Positions 1 through 8,206 of a DNA stretch of 64,000 nucleotides are shown one piece after another (within the stretch, counting starts at the first letter, position 1; each line of letters opens with the position of its first letter). Made by a program: the position numbers and the translations under genes. The stretch covers positions 62,001 to 126,000 of the forward strand of contig JAJZIH010000001.1 of the NCBI GenBank assembly GCA_021810635.1. The letters run 5' to 3'. The notes beneath the pieces were generated by a model. It was not told the DNA's origin. It made no database searches and worked only from the letters and a program-made list of their open reading frames with translations. This stretch comes from Pseudomonadota bacterium. Lineage in GTDB: Bacteria > Pseudomonadota > Gammaproteobacteria > JAKAQQ01.

Positions 1-1
1 G

Positions 2-463
2 GTACAGGCCACTTTCAACCTGGGCTCGCTCAAGTCCTCCCGCCTTCCCGGATTGGCCGGAAAAATCCGGCTCCGGATCCACCGGCTGAGCATCCGCCAT
101 GGAGCCCTGACCCGCCTCGCCGGCCAGCTCCGCGCCCGCCGGATCTTCCTGCGGGGGCCGTTCTCCCTGCGGCTCGAGCCACTCACCCTCACGGCCCGCG
201 CGGCCCCGAACCTCGTCAGCCGGATCCACCTCGTGGCCGGTTCGGCGGGTGACCTCGCGGGAACCGCAACGGTCACCCTCACTACCGGCAACCACTACCG
301 GCTGGTCGCCCGGATCAAGCCCGAGCCCGGTGCACCGTCCTTTCTGGACCGGCTCTTGGCCGACTTCGGCCAACCAGACCCAGAGGGGTTCTACCACGCC
401 CGGATGGCCGGAATCCTGCCTCCCCTCTCCGTCCTGTCAGCTTTACAGGATACCCCGCCATGA
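2..463 (+). CDS. gspN: Type II secretion system protein N-like (C-terminal part)
   Basis: The reading frame is open from the first base of the window, so only the C-terminal part (about 153 residues) is present and the true start lies upstream. The visible part looks like the repetitive beta-rich C-terminus of GspN: a segment like NLGSLKSSRLPGLAGKI, then SAGDLAGTATVTL, and an ending with LLADFGQPDPEGFYHARMAG, where an L..FG...(P/D)G.Y...G pattern is typical of the family. GspN is a membrane-anchored accessory protein of the type II secretion machine in some proteobacteria. The stop codon overlaps the ATG of the next gene (ATGA), suggesting co-transcription. Identification rests on pattern recall and the missing half could change it. 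Confidence 0.6.
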   Translation, partial: VQATFNLGSLKSSRLPGLAGKIRLRIHRLSIRHGALTRLAGQLRARRIFLRGPFSLRLEPLTLTARAAPNLVSRIHLVAGSAGDLAGTATVTLTTGNHYRLVARIKPEPGAPSFLDRLLADFGQPDPEGFYHARMAGILPPLSVLSALQDTPP

Positions 464-1746
464 TGCCCAAACCCCTCACCCCGAACACCCGCATCTCCAT
501 CATCGGCATGGGTTACGTCGGCCTGCCACTCGCCATCGCCTTCAGCCGCCACTTTCAGGTTCTGGGCTTCGACCGGGACGAGGCCCGCATCGGAGAACTC
601 CGCGCGGGACGGGACCGCCGCCGCGAGGCCCGGGCTGCGGATCTGACTCCGAGTCCTGCCTTGCGTTTCAGCACCGATCCTGAAGAGCTCCGGCATTCGG
701 ATGTCTTCATCATGGCGGTGCCAACGCCCATTGACGGGATCAAGCACCCGGACCTGACGGCGCTGCGCACCGCGTGCGCGACCATCGGATCGTATCTTGA
801 ACGCGGCTGCGCCGTCATCTTCGAATCCACAGTTTATCCGGGCGTGACGGAGGAAATTGCGGTTCCGATCCTGGAACACCATTCCGGACTGCGTCTCAAT
901 CGGGACTTCCTCGTGGGCTACAGCCCCGAACGGGTCAATCCCGGGGATTCCGCCCACCCGTTCGCCGAAATCATCAAGATCACCTCCGCCTCGACGCCCC
1001 AGGCACTCGAGTGGGTTGATGCCCTCTACCGCCGGATCGTCCGGGCCGGCACCCATCCCGTCTCCAGCATCCGCATCGCGGAGGCTGCCAAAGTCATCGA
1101 AAACAGCCAGCGCGACCTCAACATCGCCTTCATGAACGAGCTGGCCCTCCTCTTCTCACATCTCGGACTCGACACGCAGGCCGTGCTCGAGGCTGCCGGC
1201 ACCAAATGGAACTTCCTGCCGTTCCGTCCGGGTTTCGTCGGCGGGCACTGCATCGGCGTCGATCCTTACTATCTCGCCTACAAGGCGCAACAGGCCGGTT
1301 ACGAACCGGAGGTCATCCTGGCCGGACGGCGCATCAATGATTCCATGGGCCGCTGGGTGGCCACTCGTCTCGTCAAACTCATGCTGAAAAAGAGGATCTC
1401 CATGACCGAGGCCACGGTTCTCGTCCAGGGTTTCACCTTCAAGGAGAACTGTGCCGACATCCGGAACACGCGCGTGGCGGACCTCGTCTCCGAACTCCAG
1501 AGTTATGGGATCCTCGTCGAAATCACCGATCCCTGGGCCCATCCAGACGAAGTCCGCGAGGAATATGGCTGGTCGCTCGTCAGCCCGGACCCGGAACGGC
1601 GCTACGACGCCCTGGTTCTGGCCGTTGCCCACCGGGAGTTCTGCACCCAGACGGAGGCTGATCTGGCCCGTCTCGTCAGGGATCCGCACGTCATCTTCGA
1701 TGTCAAATCTGTCCTGCCACGCGAGTGCGTGGATGCCAGGCTCTAG
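460..1746 (+). CDS. UDP-N-acetyl-hexosamine 6-dehydrogenase (WbpA/TviB type)
   Basis: A 428-residue nucleotide-sugar dehydrogenase that oxidises C6 of a UDP-N-acetylhexosamine to the uronic acid with 2 NAD+, feeding O-antigen or capsule synthesis. The N-terminal Rossmann motif is IGMGYVGLPLA (about residues 12-22). ESTVYPG (about 127-133) is typical of this family, NSQRDLNIAFMNE marks the central helix, and GGHCIGVDPYYLA (about 260-272) carries the catalytic cysteine. The C-terminal UDP-binding domain contains GFTFKENCADIRNTR. The central motifs favour the WbpA/TviB branch over UDP-glucose dehydrogenase (Ugd), but GlcNAc and GalNAc substrates cannot be told apart by eye. The start overlaps the previous stop by 4 nt; a second ATG follows immediately. 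Confidence 0.9.
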   Translation: MMPKPLTPNTRISIIGMGYVGLPLAIAFSRHFQVLGFDRDEARIGELRAGRDRRREARAADLTPSPALRFSTDPEELRHSDVFIMAVPTPIDGIKHPDLTALRTACATIGSYLERGCAVIFESTVYPGVTEEIAVPILEHHSGLRLNRDFLVGYSPERVNPGDSAHPFAEIIKITSASTPQALEWVDALYRRIVRAGTHPVSSIRIAEAAKVIENSQRDLNIAFMNELALLFSHLGLDTQAVLEAAGTKWNFLPFRPGFVGGHCIGVDPYYLAYKAQQAGYEPEVILAGRRINDSMGRWVATRLVKLMLKKRISMTEATVLVQGFTFKENCADIRNTRVADLVSELQSYGILVEITDPWAHPDEVREEYGWSLVSPDPERRYDALVLAVAHREFCTQTEADLARLVRDPHVIFDVKSVLPRECVDARL

Positions 1747-1795
1747 CCACCCAGCAGGATCGCCCCCGGGGAGCGTGGAGAGTTACACTGTCCCC

Positions 1796-2533
1796 ATGGC
1801 GGAGACCCCACCCAAACCCGGTGAATGGGCGGTCGTCACCGGTGCCAACCGGGGACTGGGCCGTGCCGTGGCGGAAACGCTCGGCCGTCTGGGTTTCCGG
1901 GTTCTCGTCGGGGCCCGGGACGCCGCATCCGGCGAGGCGGTCGCGGCAGCCATCCGGAAAGAGGGCGGGGGCGCCGAGTTCTGCCCGCTCGACGTGACGC
2001 GGGAAACCGATCTGGGTCGGCTCGAATCGGCCATCCGCAAATCGGGGACGCCGGTTGCCGTGCTGGTCAACAATGCCGGAATCTACCCGGAGTCTCCCCG
2101 CCTGCGCCAGTCCGGCATGGATTCCAATCCCCTCCGCGTTCCCCCCACCCTGCTCGCCGAGAGTTTCATGGTCAATGCCGTGGGCGCTGTCCGGACCATC
2201 CAGGTGCTGGCACCCCACTTCCGTTCCGGGAGCCGCATCCTCAATGTCTCCTCCCAAATGGCCTCGCTCGCCCGGATGGCGGGCGGCTCGCTCGGCTACC
2301 GGATGTCCAAAACAGCACTCAATGCCGCTACCCGGGTTTTTGCCCAAGCCTTCGCGGACCGCGGGATCTTGGTCAACAGCGTCTCTCCCGGTTGGGTCCG
2401 CACGGACATGGGAGGCACGGAGGCTCCGCGCTCGATCGCGGAAGGCATCGACACCCTGATCTGGATCGCCACCGATCCCCACTTTGGCGAAAGCGGCTTT
2501 TTCTGGCAGGACCGGCAGAAGATCGACTGGTAA
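1796..2533 (+). CDS. SDR family NAD(P)-dependent oxidoreductase
   Basis: A 245-residue classical short-chain dehydrogenase/reductase. The cofactor motif is TGANRGLG near residues 15-22, NNAGIYPES provides the NNAG motif, and the catalytic set is a serine in NVSSQMAS followed by YRMSKTAL (Tyr-x-x-x-Lys). The PGWVRTDMGG segment after the active site is typical of carbonyl-reductase-like members. I chose the ATG at 1796 because it gives a normal SDR N-terminus; the frame is open further upstream without family sequence. It lies 49 bp after the dehydrogenase gene and converges with kdsB, whose stop is 10 bp away. The substrate is not predictable. Confidence 0.88.
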   Translation: MAETPPKPGEWAVVTGANRGLGRAVAETLGRLGFRVLVGARDAASGEAVAAAIRKEGGGAEFCPLDVTRETDLGRLESAIRKSGTPVAVLVNNAGIYPESPRLRQSGMDSNPLRVPPTLLAESFMVNAVGAVRTIQVLAPHFRSGSRILNVSSQMASLARMAGGSLGYRMSKTALNAATRVFAQAFADRGILVNSVSPGWVRTDMGGTEAPRSIAEGIDTLIWIATDPHFGESGFFWQDRQKIDW

Positions 2534-2543
2534 GTCGAATCCA

Positions 2544-3332
2544 TCAGGTTCCGGCGGACAGCAGATGTCCGGCGTCGAGCCAAGCTTCCGCCCGGGCAAT
2601 GTCCCCAGGCTCGTCGATCGAGGGACCCGGAATCGTCCGCGCGCTTTCCACGGCGATCCCGATCCCGATCCAAAGCGCCCGCAACTGTTCCAGACGTTCG
2701 ATCTGCTCGAGTTCACAGGGCGGCTCGCGGACGAGGCGCCTCAGGGCCCCCACCCGGTAGGCATAAAGACCGACGTGCCGCAGCGCACCCCGGACCCGGC
2801 TGGAGCCCTCCGCCTGGCCAGGATCTCCGCGGGGGAAGGGGATGGGCGCGCGGCTGAAATAAAGGGCGTGCCCGCGGATGTCGGTCACGATCTTCACGAT
2901 GTTGGGATTGGAAAAATCGTCGCGGGCATGCAGGGCCACCCCCAAAGTGGCCATGGACGCGGTGCTCGTGCGGGCCAAAAGGAGCGCGCACTGTTCAACG
3001 AGCGATCCGGGCATGAGCGGTTCATCCCCCTGCAGGTTGACCACCAGGGTCTCATCGTCCCAGCCCATCCGGTCGGCCACTTCGCCGATCCGGTCGGTTC
3101 CGCTCGCATGGGCCGGCGAGGTCAGACATCCTTCGACGCCGAAGCTCCGCGCCGCCTCAAGTACCGTCGTGGACTCGCTCGCCACGATGACGCGGGTGGC
3201 CCCGCTTTCGCGGGCACGGTCGACGACGTGGGCCAGCATGGGGCGTCCGGAAATCGGATGCAGGACTTTGCCGGGGAAGCGGGTCGAAGCCCAGCGGGCC
3301 GGGATCACCACCGGGTAGTCGTATTCGGTCAC
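2544..3332 (-). CDS. kdsB: 3-deoxy-manno-octulosonate cytidylyltransferase
   Basis: CMP-Kdo synthetase (262 residues): activates Kdo with CTP for attachment to lipid A, in the cytoplasm. The N-terminus reads VVIPARWASTRFPGKVL, the nucleotide-binding signature of the family, followed by VVNLQGDEPLMP with the metal-binding Asp, YFSRAPIPFPR and HVGLYAYR. Length is close to the usual 245-255. Its ATG overlaps the ycaR stop by 4 nt. It is the last gene of the exbB-exbD-msbA-lpxK-ycaR-kdsB run, so lipid A 4'-kinase, Kdo activation and lipid A flipping are encoded together. Confidence 0.96.
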   Translation of the reverse strand: MTEYDYPVVIPARWASTRFPGKVLHPISGRPMLAHVVDRARESGATRVIVASESTTVLEAARSFGVEGCLTSPAHASGTDRIGEVADRMGWDDETLVVNLQGDEPLMPGSLVEQCALLLARTSTASMATLGVALHARDDFSNPNIVKIVTDIRGHALYFSRAPIPFPRGDPGQAEGSSRVRGALRHVGLYAYRVGALRRLVREPPCELEQIERLEQLRALWIGIGIAVESARTIPGPSIDEPGDIARAEAWLDAGHLLSAGT

Positions 3333-3529
3333 GGTTGCGGATCCGGAACCACGCTCGCCGCCGACCCATCCGGGCCCAGAGCTTCATCGAGAAGCAGGAC
3401 GGGAATGCCCTCACAGACCGGGAAGGCCAGCCGGTCGGCCGGACACCAGAGATCGGCCGTCCCCTCCCGGAAATCCAAGTGGCCCAGACAGCGTGGGCAG
3501 ACCACCCAATCCAGCCACCTGGGATCCAT
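3329..3529 (-). CDS. ycaR: Trm112/YcaR family small protein
   Basis: A 66-residue UPF0434/Trm112-type protein. The core LDWVVCPRCLGHLDF plus ADLWCPADRLAFPVCEGIP is the family hallmark, including the IPVLL motif. The first two cysteines (CPRC) are conserved; the later pair is C..A...C-like, so metal binding may be incomplete. Members sit almost invariably between lpxK and kdsB in gammaproteobacteria, as here: it starts 2 bp after lpxK ends and overlaps kdsB by 4 nt. The function of bacterial members is not firmly established. I chose ATG 3529 because the longer open frame upstream lies inside lpxK. Confidence 0.92.
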   Translation of the reverse strand: MDPRWLDWVVCPRCLGHLDFREGTADLWCPADRLAFPVCEGIPVLLLDEALGPDGSAASVVPDPQP

Positions 3530-3531
3530 CG

Positions 3532-4557
3532 TCAACGGTTCCAAGACCGGATTCTCGCGGCCAGTTCGTCGATCATGAGGGCGCTGGATTTTCCGCTCAC
3601 ACTCACCTCGACAGGTACCGACCACATGCGGTCGGAACACTCCTCCGGAACATATTTTACTGCGTCCTTCTCGGTCAGGAGGATCGGCGCCTCGGGACGC
3701 CAGGACTGAAGGACCGCGGCTGGCAGCTTCTCGTGATCGGCGATGGGATGCGGCCGGACCGCGAGGCCATGGGTGGCCAGAAGCCCGAAAAACGAGTCCG
3801 GATGTCCGATCCCGGCCACCGCATGGACGGTTTGTCCGGCGAAATGCCGAAGTGCCCGGGTGTCTTGATCACACAGGCGAACCGCCTGCCGGGCGGCCAG
3901 GTGGAACGGATGGCCGCCGGGGCTGCCCGGAACCGGTCCCTTGATCCAGACGGCGTCCGCCCGACCGGCCTGGGCCGCAAGCTCGCGCAAGGGACCGGCC
4001 GGCAAAAGCCAGCGGTTCCCCCAGCCACGGGAACCGTCGACTGTGATCCATTCCACGTCTCGGGCAAGCCGGTAGTGCTGCAATCCGTCGTCGGAGACAA
4101 TGAGATCGACGGCCTCGTGCTCACACAGCCAACGGGCGGCCCGGGCCCGATTCCGGCCGATCACCACCGGCGTCCCGGTGCGGCGGGCGATGAGGACCGG
4201 CTCGTCTCCGAAATCCCGGGTGGATCCCAAAGCGGGTACCAGGGCAGGACCGGCCAAGCGCCCCCCGTGGCCGCGGCTGACCACACCGGCCCGCACTCCG
4301 CGGTCGCGGAACTGCTCCACCAACCATATCACGAGCGGGGTCTTGCCGGTCCCGCCGACGCCCAGGTTGCCGACGATCAGGACCGGCACGGGCGGCCGGT
4401 AAGGTGCCGGCAGGCGGAGTGCGGCCAGGGTCTGGCGGGTCACACTGGCCAGTCCGTACAGTCCGGCCAGGGGGACCAGCGGATAGAGCGCCGGGGTGAG
4501 GTGGGACGCGTACCAGCGCCGGGCCAGAAAGCCCTCGATCCCGGGGCCCAGCCTCAC
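3532..4557 (-). CDS. lpxK: Tetraacyldisaccharide 4'-kinase
   Basis: LpxK (341 residues) phosphorylates the 4' position of the lipid A disaccharide at the cytoplasmic face of the inner membrane. A hydrophobic N-terminal segment (PALYPLVPLAGLYGLA) is followed by the Walker A sequence VGNLGVGGTGKTP, then SRGHGG, FGDEPVLIA and the DDGLQHY motif, all diagnostic. Length is slightly above the usual 325-335. I chose GTG at 4557 because it overlaps the msbA stop (GTGA) and yields the expected N-terminus; the frame upstream of it runs antiparallel-free into msbA and has no family sequence. Confidence 0.96.
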   Translation of the reverse strand: MRLGPGIEGFLARRWYASHLTPALYPLVPLAGLYGLASVTRQTLAALRLPAPYRPPVPVLIVGNLGVGGTGKTPLVIWLVEQFRDRGVRAGVVSRGHGGRLAGPALVPALGSTRDFGDEPVLIARRTGTPVVIGRNRARAARWLCEHEAVDLIVSDDGLQHYRLARDVEWITVDGSRGWGNRWLLPAGPLRELAAQAGRADAVWIKGPVPGSPGGHPFHLAARQAVRLCDQDTRALRHFAGQTVHAVAGIGHPDSFFGLLATHGLAVRPHPIADHEKLPAAVLQSWRPEAPILLTEKDAVKYVPEECSDRMWSVPVEVSVSGKSSALMIDELAARIRSWNR

Positions 4558-6332
4558 GGTACCGGCCCGGCGGCCCGGGTTTCGGCCAGGCTCCGCTGTA
4601 GGTGGGCATACGCACCCGCCTTCGCGAGGAGCTCGGCGTGGGTGCCCTCCTCGACGATCCGTCCGTTTTCGAGAACCAGGATCCGGTCCGCCTGCTCCAC
4701 CGTCGACAGCCGGTGCGCAATGATCAGGGTGGTCTTCCGACTCATGGTCAGCGCGATGGCCTGCTGGACATGCCGTTCGGCCACCGTATCCAGGGCGGAG
4801 GTAGCCTCGTCCAGGATTAGGATCGGCGATTTCCTGAGCAGAGCGCGTGCGATCATGACGCGCTGGCGCTGTCCTCCCGAGAGGAGCAGGCCGCGTTCCC
4901 CCACCGACGTGTCGAATCCCTGCGGCATCTTCCGGATCTCGTCGATCAGGCACGCCTCCGTGGCTGCGACCTCAAGCGCCGCCCGCCCCACGGGCTCCTC
5001 GCACCCATAAACCATGTTTTCCGCAATCGTGGCATTGAACAGGAGGCCGTCCTGGCTCACCAGGGTCATTTGACGCCTGAGATCGGCCAACCGCCAGTCC
5101 TGGAGAGGGCGGCCATCCAGCCGGATTGTCCCCGAATCCGTATCGTACAGGCGGACGAGCAACTCGCTGATCGTGGTTTTTCCACTGCCGGAACGGCCCA
5201 CCAGAGCCACCACCTCTCCCGGATGCACCCGGAAACTGAGGTCCTCCAGCACGGGCGGCAGGTTCTCGTCATAGCGGAAGGAGACCCGGTCAAACTCGAT
5301 CTCCCCGCGGCTTTGGTGCAGTGGCAACCCCTGGTCCAGGCACTCCGGTTCCGAATCGAGGATCTCGAAGACCGGTATGACGGCTGCCACTCCGCGCTGG
5401 ATCGGGGCATTGACATTGGTCAGGTGCTTGAGGGGAGCCAGCAGGAGCAAAAGCGCGCTCAAAAACGAGATGAAGGTGCCGACCGAGGCCACATGGAACC
5501 AGGTAGACAGGAGCGCGGCATAGACCACAAGGGCAATCCCGACCCCTGCCACGAACTGGATGAGCGGCCCGGAGGCGGCGAGATTGAGGCCCAGCTTGAG
5601 GTTCCAGTCCCGGTTCCGCCGGTTCGCGGGCTCGAAACGCTTGCGGATCCAGTCGGCCCCGTTGTAGGTCTTGATCACGGCCTGGGTTGCGACCGCCTCT
5701 TCCGACAGGCGGGTCACCTCGCTCATCGACTGCTGGATCTGGGTGTTGACCCGCCGGAAACGCCGGCTCAGGGCGCGCACCAGAACCAGAACCAACGGGG
5801 CCACGATCAAGAGAAACAGGCAGAGCCCGGGCGCGAGGTAGACCATCCAGCCGACGAGCCCCATGACCGTCAGGCTGTCCCGGATGAGGATAGTGAGCGC
5901 ATAGGTGATGCCTTCCGCAATCTGCTCGATGTTGTACGTCATGGTCGAGACCAGAAACCCGCCCGACAGGCGGTCGTACTGCGAAGCCGGCCAGTGCACG
6001 AGACGGGCAAACATCTCAGTGCGCAGGCGTTCGATGACGCGGCGACCCACCCAGGCCATCCCATAGGTCGCGCCGAACCCCGCGAGACCGCGAATCAGGA
6101 AAATACAGACGATGACGAGGGGGATCCAGTCGAGATACGGAACCTTCACATGCGCAAAGCTGCCGTTCAGAAGGGGACGGATGAGCGCAGTGAATGCAGG
6201 CTGGCTCAACGCATAGAGCAGCATGCCCAGCACGGAGGCTGCAAAAGCCTTCCAGTGGGGTCGCACGTAGCCCAGCAGACGAAAGTAGGCGGTCCGTGCT
6301 TCCGGGTCGAGATGGAGAAAGGAGAGCTTCAT
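4554..6332 (-). CDS. msbA: Lipid A export ABC transporter (permease-ATPase)
   Basis: MsbA (592 residues) flips lipid A-core across the inner membrane as a homodimer. The N-terminal half carries six predicted membrane helices (for example ALIRPLLN flank, VIVCIFLIRGLAGFGATYG, GLVGWMVYLAPGLCLFLLIV). The ATPase half has Walker A VGRSGSGKTT, Q-loop VSQDGLLFN, signature LLSGGQRQR, Walker B ILILDEATSALD and the H-loop IIAHRLST. It overlaps exbD upstream and lpxK downstream by 4 nt each, so it is probably translated in a coupled way with the rest of the envelope operon. Confidence 0.97.
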   Translation of the reverse strand: MKLSFLHLDPEARTAYFRLLGYVRPHWKAFAASVLGMLLYALSQPAFTALIRPLLNGSFAHVKVPYLDWIPLVIVCIFLIRGLAGFGATYGMAWVGRRVIERLRTEMFARLVHWPASQYDRLSGGFLVSTMTYNIEQIAEGITYALTILIRDSLTVMGLVGWMVYLAPGLCLFLLIVAPLVLVLVRALSRRFRRVNTQIQQSMSEVTRLSEEAVATQAVIKTYNGADWIRKRFEPANRRNRDWNLKLGLNLAASGPLIQFVAGVGIALVVYAALLSTWFHVASVGTFISFLSALLLLLAPLKHLTNVNAPIQRGVAAVIPVFEILDSEPECLDQGLPLHQSRGEIEFDRVSFRYDENLPPVLEDLSFRVHPGEVVALVGRSGSGKTTISELLVRLYDTDSGTIRLDGRPLQDWRLADLRRQMTLVSQDGLLFNATIAENMVYGCEEPVGRAALEVAATEACLIDEIRKMPQGFDTSVGERGLLLSGGQRQRVMIARALLRKSPILILDEATSALDTVAERHVQQAIALTMSRKTTLIIAHRLSTVEQADRILVLENGRIVEEGTHAELLAKAGAYAHLQRSLAETRAAGPVP

Positions 6333-6757
6333 CGCGCCGCAGGAGGCGTCACGGTCCGCACGGTCACCAGGTTGATTCGATGGAGTCCGAGCCGGCCGGC
6401 CGCATTCAAGGCCGTCACCACAAACTGGTAGGGGACCCTGGCGTCTGCCCGGATCGTCACGGTGATCGTCCGGCGGTGGCCAACAAAGCGCCGGATCGCT
6501 TGCTCCAGCGCGGCCACGTCCGAACGCGAGAGGGCTTCCTGGTCGACATAATAGCGCCCCTTCCGGTCGATCGTGATCACCAGTCCAGACTTCATGGGCG
6601 TCGAGGCCATAGCCGCCCGGGGCAACTGGATTCGCAGGTGGGTGCTCTGGATGAACGTGGTCGACAGCATGAAGAAGATCAGGAGCATGAGCAGCACGTC
6701 GATGAACGACACGACGTTGAGTTCGGGCGTCTCCTGCTCCGCGCGCCGGAACTTCAT
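6329..6757 (-). CDS. exbD: Biopolymer transport protein ExbD/TolR
   Basis: A 142-residue ExbD/TolR-type protein: a short cytoplasmic N-terminus (MKFRRAEQETPELN), one membrane helix with the conserved proton-conducting Asp in VVSFIDVLLMLLIFFMLST, and a periplasmic domain. It works with ExbB to harvest the proton gradient for TonB- or Tol-like partners. ATGA overlaps on both sides with exbB and msbA. An ExbB/ExbD pair just in front of msbA-lpxK is a known gammaproteobacterial arrangement; whether it serves TonB or another partner is not visible here. A TonB-like protein is encoded far away at 50646. Confidence 0.94.
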   Translation of the reverse strand: MKFRRAEQETPELNVVSFIDVLLMLLIFFMLSTTFIQSTHLRIQLPRAAMASTPMKSGLVITIDRKGRYYVDQEALSRSDVAALEQAIRRFVGHRRTITVTIRADARVPYQFVVTALNAAGRLGLHRINLVTVRTVTPPAAR

Positions 6758-7377
6758 GGGGGCCCCATCCTACGGTCCTGGTGGCGGAGCGAATCGACGA
6801 AGCGGAGCGCCGCCTGTTCCATGGCCAGGACCAGGTTGTCGGCCCGCCCCCGCAACAGCCGGTAGGCTACGAGCGAGGGAATGGCGACCGTGAGTCCGGC
6901 CGCCGTGGTGATCAACGCTTGGGCGACTCCACCCGCGAGGAGCCGTGGATCACCTGCCCCGTGCGCTTCAATGGACGCAAAGGCCCGCATGATGCCGATC
7001 ACGGTGCCGAGCAGGCCAAGCAACGGGGAGATGCCAGCGATCGTTCCCAGCGTATTGAGATACCGGTAGAGTTCATGGGTCACATCGCGCCCCGTGTCCT
7101 CCATCCGTTCCTTGATTTCGGGCAGCGCGTCATCCCAGTGCGCAAGGGCCGCCGCCAGGATCCGGCCGAGCGGGGATCCGTCGCGCAGGCCCTCCAGCCG
7201 CTCCGTGGTCAGCTCGCCGCTTTGGATCCAGACCCAGACTTTCGCCAAGAGGTGCTCGGGCAGGATGTGGCTGCGCTTGAGGCTCCAGAGGCGTTCCAGT
7301 GTGATCGCTGCCGCCACGATGGAACAGAACAAAAGCGGGAGCATGATCCATCCCCCGGACTCGACGACGGCTAGCAT
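6754..7377 (-). CDS. exbB: MotA/TolQ/ExbB proton channel protein
   Basis: A 207-residue ExbB-family inner-membrane protein. The first helix (MLPLLFCSIVAAAITLERLWSL) is followed by a cytoplasmic helical domain, then LGTIAGISPLLGLLGTVIGIMRAF and QALITTAAGLTVAIPSLVAYRLL, the two conserved helices of the family. It forms the pentameric channel around ExbD. First gene of the minus-strand operon running to kdsB; 145 bp of non-coding DNA separates it from lolD, where I could not pick out a convincing promoter. Confidence 0.95.
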   Translation of the reverse strand: MLAVVESGGWIMLPLLFCSIVAAAITLERLWSLKRSHILPEHLLAKVWVWIQSGELTTERLEGLRDGSPLGRILAAALAHWDDALPEIKERMEDTGRDVTHELYRYLNTLGTIAGISPLLGLLGTVIGIMRAFASIEAHGAGDPRLLAGGVAQALITTAAGLTVAIPSLVAYRLLRGRADNLVLAMEQAALRFVDSLRHQDRRMGPP

Positions 7378-7522
7378 GCGGAACGCGGCCCTGTGCCGGC
7401 GGCCGGAGATTCAGGCCCAGACAAGCGGATCATCGACCACGTTCTCCATGACTCACGATACCACGAAAAGCGGGCCCGCCCGCCGGCTGCAGCGGTGGCT
7501 GGAACGGAGGCGGGACCGACCC

Positions 7523-8206
7523 TCACAGAGGGAAAAGGATCCCTTCATCCAACCGGAACCGCCTTTCCATGCGGTTCGCCAGCTTCACCTCGTGAGTCAC
7601 GACGATGAGGGCCGTTCCGTACTGGGCATTGAGCCGGAGCAGGAGGTCATAGACCCCCTCTCCCGTATGGGGATCGAGGTTGCCGGTTGGCTCGTCGGCC
7701 AGAAGCAGCGCCGGACGGGTGATCAGGGCCCGGGCCACGGCCGCCCGCTGTCTTTCCCCACCGGAGAGCTCCGCCGGGCGGTGTGACGCGCGGTCGGCCA
7801 GACCCACTTCGCCGAGTAGCGTCTGGGCCTCCCGGCGGACCACCGACCGGGGGACCTGCCGGCGCAGGAGCAAGGGCATGGCGACGTTTTCGAGAAGGGT
7901 GAACTCCGGCAGGAGGTGATGGAGCTGGTAGACAAACCCCATCGTCTCGTTGCGCAGCAGGGCCCGCTCGCGTTCCTGCATCCCGGCGAGCGGCCGACCC
8001 CGGATCGAAACATCGCCCCTGCTCGGCTGGTCCAGCCCGCCGAGCAGATGCAGGAGAGTGCTTTTTCCGGAACCCGAGGCCCCGACGATCGCCACCCGGT
8101 CGCCCTTGCCAACGGACAGGTCCACGGCGGAAAGGACGGTCAGGATCGAGCGGCCCTCCCTGAAGTCCTTGCCCAGTCCATGCGCCTCGAGAACGGGCTC
8201 ACTCAT
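7523..8206 (-). CDS. lolD: Lipoprotein-releasing system ATP-binding protein
   Basis: LolD (227 residues) is the ATPase of the LolCDE complex that extracts outer-membrane-destined lipoproteins from the inner membrane. Walker A is [18 protein letters not shown], the Lol-specific segment [23 protein letters not shown] is present (the LolD motif of the family), signature ELSGGERQR, and Walker [16 protein letters not shown] 8206 lies inside the 3' end of lolC (8-nt overlap), which is the usual arrangement; a longer frame exists upstream but lies in lolC. Confidence 0.96.
   Translation of the reverse strand: MSEPVLEAHGLGKDFREGRSILTVLSAVDLSVGKGDRVAIVGASGSGKSTLLHLLGGLDQPSRGDVSIRGRPLAGMQERERALLRNETMGFVYQLHHLLPEFTLLENVAMPLLLRRQVPRSVVRREAQTLLGEVGLADRASHRPAELSGGERQRAAVARALITRPALLLADEPTGNLDPHTGEGVYDLLLRLNAQYGTALIVVTHEVKLANRMERRFRLDEGILFPL

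Noticed and set aside
5070-6431. 453-codon plus-strand frame opposite msbA
   Set aside because: msbA on the minus strand has every ABC transporter motif; the opposite frame has none.
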